From Candidatus Dormiibacter sp. (GTDB lineage: Bacteria; Chloroflexota; Dormibacteria; UBA8260): DNA of 5,179 nucleotides. The stretch covers positions 1 through 5,179 of the forward strand of contig JANWHI010000106.1 of assembly GCA_025450495.1 (NCBI GenBank), written 5' to 3'. The notes under the pieces are model-generated. The model was not told the origin of the DNA. It worked only from the letters and a program-made list of their open reading frames with translations, and did not search any database. The position numbers and the translations under genes are program-made. Shown here piece after piece: positions 1-5,179 of this stretch (positions are counted from its first letter, which is position 1; every line of letters begins with the position of its first letter).

Positions 1-168
1 GGGGTCACGGTGACCTGGCCCGGCGCGCTCGCCGCGGCACTGGTCGCTCCCGGGCCCCTTGGTCGCGACGAGCGGTCGGCCCTCTCGGCCCGGCTTGCCC
101 GCGCCTTTCCGCCCTACAGCGCCCCAGGCGCCCCCCGGCGGGCGGAGGCAGCGCGAGACCCGCAGTGA
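1..168 (+). CDS. 3' end of an unrecognised protein (partial, 55 residues visible)
   Basis: Frame 1 is open from the left edge to a TGA at 166-168, giving 55 residues rich in Ala, Leu, Pro and Arg, with a Trp at visible residue 6 and a Tyr at 39. Third positions are about 84% G/C. The competing forward frames either hit an early stop (frame 2, at 11-13) or give an Arg-rich, unnatural protein (frame 3). The tail (residues 37-55) is Pro/Ala/Arg-rich, as in a disordered C-terminus. I do not recognise a family and no catalytic motif is visible. It lies upstream of, and in the same direction as, the crotonase, with a 110-base gap, so it may or may not share its transcript. The main alternative is non-coding GC-rich sequence that is open by chance. 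Confidence 0.45.
   Translation, partial: GVTVTWPGALAAALVAPGPLGRDERSALSARLARAFPPYSAPGAPRRAEAARDPQ
3..15. repeat. 13-base perfect palindrome
   Basis: GGTCAC and GTGACC are perfect inverted arms around a single central G. The palindrome lies inside the putative partial gene at the left edge. It could be an operator half-site pair, or chance in GC-rich coding DNA. No second copy of the whole palindrome was seen in the window. Confidence 0.3.
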
Positions 169-179
169 CCGGACCGAGG

Positions 180-209
180 TTCGCCGGTCACGCCCGGCGT
201 CAGTAGGGT
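180..209 (+). promoter_or_regulatory. Candidate promoter for the crotonase operon
   Basis: TAGGGT at 204-209 fits the actinobacterial -10 pattern TANNNT. TTCGCC at 180-185 is a poor -35 match (3 of 6 to TTGACA) at 18-base spacing. Transcription would start around 215-217, just ahead of the strong Shine-Dalgarno at 221-227. The order of -10 box, start point, ribosome site and small ORF is coherent. The -35 overlaps a hairpin, and -10-like hexamers are common by chance. This is inference from motif and position only. Confidence 0.3.
182..199 (+). terminator. GC hairpin after the upstream gene (possible terminator)
   Basis: CGCCGG (182-187) and CCGGCG (194-199) form a perfect 6-base-pair stem with a 6-base loop, starting 13 bases after the TGA of the partial gene. 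No T-run follows. It could therefore be a weak or Rho-assisted terminator, an operator, or chance. A second CCGGCG at 214-219 could pair with the same left arm as an alternative fold. Confidence 0.22.
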
Positions 210-220
210 CGGGCCGGCGA

Positions 221-227
221 AGGGAGG
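221..227 (+). promoter_or_regulatory. Strong Shine-Dalgarno (AGGGAGG)
   Basis: AGGGAGG ends 5 bases before a GTG at 233, which is ideal spacing. It is the best ribosome-binding sequence I see in the window. Yet it lies more than 50 bases upstream of the crotonase ATG at 279, too far to serve that start directly. It therefore appears to serve the small ORF that begins at 233. Confidence 0.45.
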
Positions 228-232
228 CCGCC

Positions 233-274
233 GTGACCAGGGTGCATCGCCCTCAGCGGCGAGTGGAATGGTGA
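233..274 (+). CDS. Putative 13-codon leader ORF (uORF)
   Basis: GTG at 233 opens a 13-residue ORF, MTRVHRPQRRVEW, ending in TGA at 272-274, 4 bases before the crotonase ATG. It has a near-ideal Shine-Dalgarno, while the crotonase start has only a weak one. Terminating ribosomes could therefore reinitiate on the downstream gene. Four of 13 residues are Arg, encoded by AGG, CGC, CGG and CGA, a mix including codons usually scarce in high-GC genomes. This could let ribosome pausing tune expression, but that is inference. Short leader ORFs are known in actinobacteria. I do not recognise this one as a described leader family. Alternatively, this is a chance ORF. Confidence 0.35.
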   Translation: MTRVHRPQRRVEW

Positions 275-278
275 ACCA

Positions 279-1061
279 ATGAGCGGGCCCGTCGACAGGA
301 TAGAGACCACGGACGCCGCGCCGGGTGTGCGGGTCGTCGCGTTCAACCGGCCCGAGATGCGCAACGCCTTCGACACTGCGATGTACCAGCAGGTGACGAC
401 CGCGCTCCGTGCGGCCGATACCGACGAAGCAGTCGGCGCCGTCGTGCTGACCGGCAACGGCACCGCCTTCACCTCGGGCCAGGACCTGGCCGAGATGGCC
501 GCCATCGCGACCGGGACCGCCGTCGAGGGCGCCGGGCAGGGATTCCAGGGGTTGCTCGACTGCGTCAACGGGCTCTCGGTTCCCCTTCTCGCCGCGGTGA
601 ACGGCGTGGCGGTCGGACTCGGCTTCACGCTGCTGGCGCACTGCGACCTTGTCCTGGTCGACGCCGAGGCCCGCCTGCGGGTGCCGTTCGCCGAGCTCGG
701 CGTGCCGCTTGAGGCAGCGAGCAGCCTCCTGTTCCCTGCCGCCATGGGCTGGCAGCGGGCGGCCCGGGTGCTGCTCACCTCGGACTGGGTGGACGCGGAC
801 GAGCTGGTCGAGCTGGGTCTCGCCCTGCGGGTCTGCGCCCCGGGCACCGTACTCGGAGAGGCGGTCGACCTCGCCGCGCGTATCGCCGCCCACCCCCGCG
901 CGGCCACCCGGGCGATCACCTCCCTCATGCGGGCAGCCCGGCGCGACGCCGTTGCCGAGGCGAACCGCCGCGAGCAGGCCGCGTTCGCCGCCTTGCTCGG
1001 CGCCGCGGTAGGTGGCGGCGCCCTGGCCGAATTCGCCGCCAAGTCCAGGCCGGCGACCTGA
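279..1061 (+). CDS. Enoyl-CoA hydratase/isomerase family protein (crotonase fold, isomerase-like)
   Basis: The protein is 260 residues, the usual length for a stand-alone crotonase, which acts on acyl-CoA thioesters in the cytoplasm. Oxyanion-hole segment 1 is FTSGQDL (residues 64-70). Segment 2 is AAVNGVAVGLGF (105-116), followed by the family's HCDLVL (121-126). The hydratase Glu that normally follows the GGGC-like turn is Thr117 here. A Glu is present at 139, and Glu145 in PLEAASS (143-149) falls where delta3,delta2-enoyl-CoA isomerases (Eci/PaaG type) carry their catalytic Glu. This favours an isomerase over a hydratase, but the substrate is unknown. The ATG is the only start candidate in frame after the upstream in-frame stop at 234-236. 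Its ribosome site is weak, and a leader ORF ends 4 bases upstream. It is the first gene of a three-gene operon; its TGA is 2 bases before the next start. Confidence 0.93.
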   Translation: MSGPVDRIETTDAAPGVRVVAFNRPEMRNAFDTAMYQQVTTALRAADTDEAVGAVVLTGNGTAFTSGQDLAEMAAIATGTAVEGAGQGFQGLLDCVNGLSVPLLAAVNGVAVGLGFTLLAHCDLVLVDAEARLRVPFAELGVPLEAASSLLFPAAMGWQRAARVLLTSDWVDADELVELGLALRVCAPGTVLGEAVDLAARIAAHPRAATRAITSLMRAARRDAVAEANRREQAAFAALLGAAVGGGALAEFAAKSRPAT

Positions 1062-1063
1062 CC

Positions 1064-1924
1064 GTGCGCCTGGGCATCACCGCCGCACTGACCGACCGCG
1101 ACCTCACGCCCGCCGCGCTGGGCGCCGTCGCGGAGGAGCTCGGCTTCGACTCGCTCTACCTGCCCGAGCACACCCACCTCCCGGTGCGCGAGGACACGCC
1201 CCCCGCGCTGGTTGAGGGCGTGCGCCCCGACGACTACAAGCGCTGCCTCGACCCGCTCGTCGCGCTGGCCACCGCCGCCGCGTCAACGACACGTCTGCGG
1301 CTCGGCACCGGCATCCTGCTCGTGGCCCAGCACGACCCGATCGTCCTGGCCAAGCAGGTGGCCACGCTCGACCACATCTCGGGTGGCCGCCTCACGATGG
1401 GGATCGGCTTCGGATGGAACCGTGCCGAGGCCGAGGACCACGGCGTCGACTTTGCACGCCGCCACGCCGTCGCGCGCGAGCACCTCGCCGCCATGGAGGC
1501 CATCTGGGCGACGGACCAGGCCGAGTACCACGGCGAATTCGTCGATTTCGACCCGACCTGGTCCTGGCCCAAGCCCGTGCAGCAGCCGCGGGTGCGCACC
1601 CTTATCGGAGGCGGCGCCACCGACGCGGTGCTCGGGGCCGTCGTGGACTGTGCCGACGGCTGGATCCCCATCGGCGGCGGCGGGCTGACCCAGGCCATCC
1701 CCCGCCTGTCTGCCCTGGCGGAGGCGGCAGGCCGCGACCCCGCGAGACTCGGCGTGGTCCCCTTCGGGACGATCGCCGGCGAGGGCAAGCTCGAGCACTT
1801 CGCCGGGCTGGGCATCACCGAAGTGGTGCTGCGCATCAGGGCCGGTGACGAGCCGTCCGTGCGGGCGGAGCTCGAGTCGTTGGCGCCGCTCGTCCCGTTC
1901 GCTGCCACACTGGGGTCACCATGA
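1064..1924 (+). CDS. LLM-class (luciferase-like) F420-dependent oxidoreductase, Rv2161c-like
   Basis: The protein is 286 residues and has a single luciferase-like TIM-barrel domain. Visible landmarks are the N-terminal beta-strand MRLGI, ELGFDSLYLPEHTHLP (25-40), the strand RLRLGTGILL (77-86), HDPIVLAKQVATLDHISGGRL (90-110), MGIGFGWNRAE (112-122), a HGEFVDFDPTWSWPKPVQQP stretch (156-175), then LIGGG (180-184). This order is typical of the TIGR03619-type F420 group found in mycobacteria and related actinobacteria. Members are predicted to use coenzyme F420 (a few use FMN) for hydride transfer. The natural substrate is not known for most. The start is a GTG 2 bases after the crotonase stop, with little Shine-Dalgarno, so translational coupling is likely. 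Its last 4 bases overlap the amidohydrolase start. Cofactor choice is inferred from family resemblance, not from a decisive residue. Confidence 0.92.
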   Translation: MRLGITAALTDRDLTPAALGAVAEELGFDSLYLPEHTHLPVREDTPPALVEGVRPDDYKRCLDPLVALATAAASTTRLRLGTGILLVAQHDPIVLAKQVATLDHISGGRLTMGIGFGWNRAEAEDHGVDFARRHAVAREHLAAMEAIWATDQAEYHGEFVDFDPTWSWPKPVQQPRVRTLIGGGATDAVLGAVVDCADGWIPIGGGGLTQAIPRLSALAEAAGRDPARLGVVPFGTIAGEGKLEHFAGLGITEVVLRIRAGDEPSVRAELESLAPLVPFAATLGSP

Positions 1925-3150
1925 CCGACCTGATCGACGACACGACACCACGCCTCGGGAGCACCACACCGCTCCCGAAGATCATCAGCGTGGACGACCA
2001 CATCGTGGAACCCGCGCACCTGTGGGACACGTGGCTGCCGGCCCGTTTCCGCGACCGCGGCCCGAAGGTCGAGCGCCGCGGCATCGGCGAAATGGAACAC
2101 ATCGGCGGTGGCAGCTATCGCCAGACGTTCGAGCCCGACGGGCCCAAGGCCGACTGCTGGGTCTACGAGGATCTCGTCTACATCAACAAGCGCCACGTGG
2201 CCGCCGTCGGCTTCGACCGCGACGACATGACGATGTCCCCGATCACTTACGACGAGATGCGGCCCGGCTGCTACGAGCCCCGAGCCCGTGTCGCCGACAA
2301 CGAGGCCAATTGGGTGGAGTCCAGCCTGTGCTTCCCGACCTTCCCGCGCTTCTGCGGCCAGACGTTCCTCGAAGCCAAAGACCGCGAGCTGGCCGAGGCT
2401 TGTGTCGTGGCCTACAACGACTTCATGGTCGAGGAGTGGTGCGGCGACAGTGGCGGCCGTCTTCTCCCGCTGTGCCTCATCCCGCTCTGGGACGCCGGGA
2501 AAGCGGCGGCCGAAGTGCGCCGCAATGCGGCGCGGGGCGTCCGCGCCGTCTGCTTCAGCGAGATCCCCCCGCACCTCGGGCTGCCCAGCATCCACGGCGG
2601 GTACTGGGACCCTTTCTTCGCGGCCTGCGAGGAGTCCGGCACCGTCGTCTGCATGCACATCGGGTCGTCGTCCAAGATGCCCGCCACCTCGGCCGACGCT
2701 CCCGTCGCCGTCGCGGCGACCTTGAGCTTCGGCAACGCCATGGCCTCGCTGACCGACTACCTGTTCTCGGGTGTCCTCATCCGCTTCCCACGGCTCGTGC
2801 TCGCGTACTCGGAGGGCCAGATCGGCTGGTTGCCGTACATCCTCGAGCGGGCCGACGACGTCTGGCGCGAACACCGGGCCTGGGGCGGCGTGAAGGACAT
2901 CGTCCCCGAGCCGCCGTCGACCTACTTCCATCGCCCGGTCTACGGCTGCTTCTTCCGCGACCAGCACGGGCTCGACTCCCTGGACGTGATCGGGTCCGAC
3001 CGCATCACCTTCGAGACCGACTACCCCCATACCGACTCGACCTGGCCCGACACCCGTGCGGTGGCCGAGCAGATGGTGCGGGACCTGTCCGACGACGACG
3101 TACACCGCGTGATGCGCGGCAACGCCATGGAGATGTTGGGGCTCGCCTAA
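1921..3150 (+). CDS. Amidohydrolase family (ACMSD-like, PF04909) metal-dependent hydrolase or decarboxylase
   Basis: The protein is 409 residues. The barrel begins at IISVDDHIVEP (21-31). Candidate metal and catalytic residues are Asp25, Asp26, His27 and Glu30, His246 in VVCMHIGSS (242-250), Glu298 in YSEGQIGWLP (296-305), and Asp367 and His370 in FETDYPHTDSTWP (364-376). The C-terminus RGNAMEMLGL (399-408) matches the usual GNA...LGL ending. Family members hydrolyse C-N or C-C bonds or decarboxylate aromatic and cyclic acids. The canonical HxH at the barrel start is HxVE here, a variant seen in a large actinobacterial subgroup of unknown substrate. The ATG overlaps the preceding stop in an ATGA junction, with GGGG 5 bases upstream. 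Residues 1-18 look like a disordered lead-in. Third gene of the operon. It could be a hydrolase or a decarboxylase; sequence alone does not decide. Confidence 0.92.
   Translation: MTDLIDDTTPRLGSTTPLPKIISVDDHIVEPAHLWDTWLPARFRDRGPKVERRGIGEMEHIGGGSYRQTFEPDGPKADCWVYEDLVYINKRHVAAVGFDRDDMTMSPITYDEMRPGCYEPRARVADNEANWVESSLCFPTFPRFCGQTFLEAKDRELAEACVVAYNDFMVEEWCGDSGGRLLPLCLIPLWDAGKAAAEVRRNAARGVRAVCFSEIPPHLGLPSIHGGYWDPFFAACEESGTVVCMHIGSSSKMPATSADAPVAVAATLSFGNAMASLTDYLFSGVLIRFPRLVLAYSEGQIGWLPYILERADDVWREHRAWGGVKDIVPEPPSTYFHRPVYGCFFRDQHGLDSLDVIGSDRITFETDYPHTDSTWPDTRAVAEQMVRDLSDDDVHRVMRGNAMEMLGLA
3147..3150. other. Overlapping stop codons of two convergent genes
   Basis: The forward amidohydrolase stop TAA (3148-3150) overlaps the reverse stop TAG of the PAQR gene (read from 3149 to 3147). 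There is no intergenic space between the two operons, and no terminator with a T-run is visible on either side. Transcripts from both sides would run into the opposite coding region before ending. Confidence 0.9.
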
Positions 3151-3833
3151 TACCGGGGCAGCGCGATGAAGGCGACCAGGTACGCGAACATCCCGGCGCC
3201 CACCAGGGTGCAGAGGTGGAACACCTCGTGGAAGCCGAAGACCCTCGGCCAAGGGTCGGGCCACTTGCGGGCGTAGACCAGCGCCCCCGCCGTGTAGGCA
3301 AAGCCCGCCACGATCATGAGCCAGAAGCCCGCCCACCCGAGGCTGCGCACCAGTTGGGGTGCCACGACGATCGGGCACCAGCCCACGACCACGTAGGGGA
3401 TGGCGACCACCCACTGCGGCGCGTCGAGCCACACCTGGCGCAAGGCGACACCCGCCGCGGCTCCTCCCCAGACCATGGCGAGCACGGTCACCTGGGCCCA
3501 CCCGGTGAGCGCGAGGCCGGCCACCGCCGTGGACGTCCCCGCGATGCCGACGAAGATCGCGCTGTGGTCCGCCCGGCGCATGCGGCGCCACGCCGGCGCC
3601 GACCACCGCAGCCGGTGGAAGGCCGCGCTGGTGCCGAACATCACGAGCATGCCCACCACATAGACGGAGAGCACCGCCTCGGCAGCGGCATCGGGACCCG
3701 CCGCGATGAGGAACGGCCCGCCGATCAGCCATCCGCAGAAAGCGACCACGTGCAGCCAGCCGCGCAGGGCGGGACGCCCGTCGCCCCGGTTGTCGGCGGC
3801 CGTCCCCTGCTCGCCCTGCGCCAGTGCCGTCAC
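3147..3833 (-). CDS. Hemolysin III / PAQR family seven-helix membrane protein
   Basis: The protein is 228 residues with about seven hydrophobic segments (near 24-45, 51-71, 88-109, 112-131, 140-158, 167-188, 203-225), standard for bacterial Hly-III (YqfA/TrhA-like) proteins. The PAQR signature residues are all present. Ser69 and His73 lie in TSAAFH, Asp89 in RRADH, and His202 and His206 in HEVFH. Spacing matches adiponectin receptors, where the three His bind zinc and the Asp and Ser assist, suggesting a membrane metal-dependent hydrolase. The 'hemolysin' name is historical. The bacterial role is thought to concern membrane lipid homeostasis, and the substrate here is unknown. The N-terminal 22 residues are polar. 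The start is GTG, overlapping the SerB stop by 4 bases (GTGA), with GGTGG at 3838-3842 as ribosome site. Last gene of the reverse operon. Confidence 0.93.
   Translation of the reverse strand: MTALAQGEQGTAADNRGDGRPALRGWLHVVAFCGWLIGGPFLIAAGPDAAAEAVLSVYVVGMLVMFGTSAAFHRLRWSAPAWRRMRRADHSAIFVGIAGTSTAVAGLALTGWAQVTVLAMVWGGAAAGVALRQVWLDAPQWVVAIPYVVVGWCPIVVAPQLVRSLGWAGFWLMIVAGFAYTAGALVYARKWPDPWPRVFGFHEVFHLCTLVGAGMFAYLVAFIALPRY
3240..3257. repeat. 18-base near-perfect palindrome inside the PAQR gene
   Basis: GACCCT (3240-3245) and AGGGTC (3252-3257) are perfect arms. Counting the centre, 8 of 9 pairs match, with one C/A mismatch. It lies 90 bases beyond the forward operon's stop and near the 3' end of the reverse gene. 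It could help end forward transcription or be a protein site. It also simply encodes the Trp/Pro-rich loop DPWPRV, so codon usage may explain it. No T-run follows. Confidence 0.25.
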
Positions 3834-5038
3834 GAGGCCACCGATCGTTCCAGTCGGTCGGCCGACTCCACCTCCCCGCGCGAGATGCCGAGGAGGAAGA
3901 GGATTGCGTCGAGGTACGGCACGCTCAGTGCGGTGTCGGCCGCGCGGCGCACGACGTCCCTCGCGTTGAACGCGATGCCGAGACCCGCGACCGCGAGCAT
4001 GTCGATGTCGTTCGCCCCGTCGCCCACCGCGATGGTGCGGGGGAGCGGGACGCCGGCCTGCGTCGCGAAGCGGACGAGGGCGTCGGCCTTGCCGGCCCGG
4101 TCCACGATGTCGCCCTCAAGCTCACCCGTGACGACCCCGCCGTCGAGCTCGAGGACGTTGGCCGCCAGATGGTCGATGCCCAGGTCGCGCACGAGCGGCT
4201 CCCTCACCTGCCGAAAACCACCGCTCACCACGGCGATCTCGTAGCCGAGTCGCTTGAGCGTACGGACCAGCGTGCGGGCGCCCGGCGTCAGCAGCACGGA
4301 GTGGCGCACCGCGTCGAGGTCCGCCTCCTTGAGGCCGGCGAGGAGCCGGACCCGGCGGCGCAGTGCCTCCTCGAAGTCGAGTTCACCCGCCATCGCCGCG
4401 TTCGTCACGGCCGCCACCTGGGGGCCGCACCCGCAACGCTCGGCCAGCACGTCGATGACCTCGCCCTGCAACAGGGTGGAGTCCGCGTCCATGACGATCA
4501 GGTGCTTGGCGCGCCGGTGCAGGCCCGCCACTTGCACCGCCACGTCGACCTCACGGGTGGCCGCCTCCTCGGCCACGGCGCGGCGCAGTCGGGCGAGGTC
4601 GGCGCCGGCCACGGACAACTCGTAGGAGTGCACCGGGTAGGAGGACTGGCGCACGATCCGCTCGATATTGCCGCCGCACGCCGCGATGCGGCCCGTCACC
4701 CCCTCCAGCGTGGCGGCATCGATCTGGGGGGCCAGCACCGTCACCAAGTGGCGGTCGCAGGACTGCTCGAGCTCCGCTTCGACGAGCGGCTCGACCGTCA
4801 CCTCGACGCCGTCGGCGAGCAGCCGGATCAGCGCGGCGTGCACCGACTCGACGCTGAACGGCACGAGGTCCGCCTCGACGCAGAGCAGCAGGCGGCCGTG
4901 CACGCGGACCTGCTCCACATCGTGCACCTCGACACCCTGGTCGGCCAGCGCCGCGAACAGCCGCTGTGCGATGCCGGGGGCGTCCTGGCCGCTCACCGTC
5001 ACCAGGAATGGCGACGGTGCGCACTCTCCCGCCGTCAC
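3830..5038 (-). CDS. serB: Phosphoserine phosphatase SerB with N-terminal ACT regions
   Basis: The protein is 402 residues, similar in length to mycobacterial SerB2. It removes phosphate from L-phosphoserine, the last step of serine synthesis, in the cytoplasm. Two ACT-like regions come first: residues about 10-88, starting FLVTVSGQDAPGIAQRLF, and about 97-168. The HAD phosphatase follows, with motif I DADST (184-188, nucleophile Asp184 and acid/base Asp186), Glu193 in QGEVIDVLAE, motif II VSGGF (271-275, Ser272), Lys318 in RAGKADAL and motif III GDGANDIDML (339-348). All key residues are intact. ACT domains in this family bind amino acids, so feedback by serine or another amino acid is likely. 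The GTG start has no clear Shine-Dalgarno but lies 7 bases after the upstream acyltransferase stop, suggesting coupling. No earlier start exists in frame after the stop at 5057-5059. It overlaps the PAQR gene by 4 bases. Confidence 0.95.
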   Translation of the reverse strand: MTAGECAPSPFLVTVSGQDAPGIAQRLFAALADQGVEVHDVEQVRVHGRLLLCVEADLVPFSVESVHAALIRLLADGVEVTVEPLVEAELEQSCDRHLVTVLAPQIDAATLEGVTGRIAACGGNIERIVRQSSYPVHSYELSVAGADLARLRRAVAEEAATREVDVAVQVAGLHRRAKHLIVMDADSTLLQGEVIDVLAERCGCGPQVAAVTNAAMAGELDFEEALRRRVRLLAGLKEADLDAVRHSVLLTPGARTLVRTLKRLGYEIAVVSGGFRQVREPLVRDLGIDHLAANVLELDGGVVTGELEGDIVDRAGKADALVRFATQAGVPLPRTIAVGDGANDIDMLAVAGLGIAFNARDVVRRAADTALSVPYLDAILFLLGISRGEVESADRLERSVAS

Positions 5039-5045
5039 TGCCGCA

Positions 5046-5179
5046 TCACGACAACATCACGTTCTTCTCGCTGACCCAACCGGCGCCCTCGACCCAGCGC
5101 TTCACGATGCGGGCGGGTACGCCCGCGACGACGCAGCGGTCAGGGACCTCGCCGCGCACCACCGATCCCGCCGCCACCA
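5046..5179 (-). CDS. 3' end of a hexapeptide-repeat (left-handed beta-helix) acyltransferase, partial
   Basis: Reading the reverse strand inward from the right edge, an open frame of 43 complete codons ends at TGA (5048-5046). Its start VAAGSVVRGEVPDRCVVAGVPARIVKRW is the classic closing coil and C-terminal strand of hexapeptide transferases (the family of maltose/galactoside O-acetyltransferase, CysE and sugar O-acyltransferases). The pattern is xGAGSVVxxxVPxxxVVAGxPAxxVxxR. A tail of about 15 residues (EGAGWVSEKNVMLS) follows. The catalytic His and acceptor-binding residues lie outside the window, so the substrate cannot be named. A link to serine or cysteine metabolism through CysE is tempting given SerB next door, but the tail does not prove it. 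The gene ends 7 bases before serB, making it the upstream member of the reverse operon. Confidence 0.85.
   Translation of the reverse strand, partial: VAAGSVVRGEVPDRCVVAGVPARIVKRWVEGAGWVSEKNVMLS

Noticed and set aside
182..219. Riboswitch or attenuator formed by CGCCGG pairing with either of two CCGGCG copies
   Set aside because: The left arm lies upstream of the likely transcript start (about 216), and short GC hexamers recur by chance in this composition. No conserved aptamer features are visible.
59..232. Upstream extension of the leader ORF to an ATG at 59 (71-codon frame)
   Set aside because: The translation is Arg/Pro/Ser-rich and overlaps the more plausible frame-1 coding end. There is no ribosome site at 59, whereas the GTG at 233 has an excellent one.
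114..1177. Two long reverse open frames (114-893 and 200-1177) opposite the crotonase
   Set aside because: Crotonase motifs and length clearly support the forward strand. The reverse translations show low-complexity Arg/Ala/Ser composition and no domain.
1234..3732. 832-codon reverse open frame opposite the LLM, amidohydrolase and PAQR regions
   Set aside because: Composition is Arg/His/Gly/Val-rich with no recognisable domain. It overlaps three well-supported genes and is the expected antisense artefact of very high third-position G/C.
1845..4244. 799-codon forward open frame overlapping the amidohydrolase, PAQR and serB regions
   Set aside because: It is out of frame with the real genes, extremely Arg/Pro/His-rich and has no motif. 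It spans genes on both strands, which a real gene would not do.
3824..5074. 416-codon forward open frame opposite serB
   Set aside because: It mirrors serB, whose DADST, VSGGF and GDGAND motifs establish the reverse strand as coding. The translation is His/Arg/Val-rich antisense.

Overview
This is a GC-rich window with a dense, bacterial, actinomycete-like gene layout. GTG starts are frequent, coding frames have strong G/C at third positions, and neighbouring genes touch or overlap by a few bases. The gene content also points to Actinomycetota: an F420-type luciferase-like oxidoreductase (LLM fold), a crotonase, and an amidohydrolase of the 'VDDHxxEP' kind common in mycobacteria and relatives. 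I cannot fix the genus, and an uncultured actinobacterium is possible.

Layout. Bases 1-168 probably hold the 3' end of an unrecognised forward gene. Bases 169-278 are a short control region. It contains a GC hairpin, a TANNNT-like -10 box, a strong Shine-Dalgarno and a possible 13-codon leader ORF that stops 4 bases before the next gene. Bases 279-3150 are a tight forward operon: crotonase (isomerase-like), then after 2 bases an LLM-class oxidoreductase, then with a 4-base overlap a metal-dependent amidohydrolase. The three read as one set for breaking down or remodelling a CoA-linked or cyclic compound. The substrate cannot be read from sequence.

Bases 3147-5179 form a convergent reverse-strand operon. 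In reading order it holds the 3' end of a left-handed beta-helix (hexapeptide) acyltransferase running off the right edge, then SerB phosphoserine phosphatase with two N-terminal ACT-like regions, then with a 4-base overlap a seven-helix hemolysin III/PAQR membrane protein with an intact predicted zinc site. The two operons meet tail to tail with overlapping stop codons and no obvious terminator between them.

No tRNA, rRNA, CRISPR, insertion sequence or phage signature was seen. The region looks like ordinary chromosome. The points most worth a second look are the leader ORF and its promoter, the active-site pattern of the crotonase, the non-standard metal ligand pattern of the amidohydrolase, and the uncharacterised three-gene pathway.
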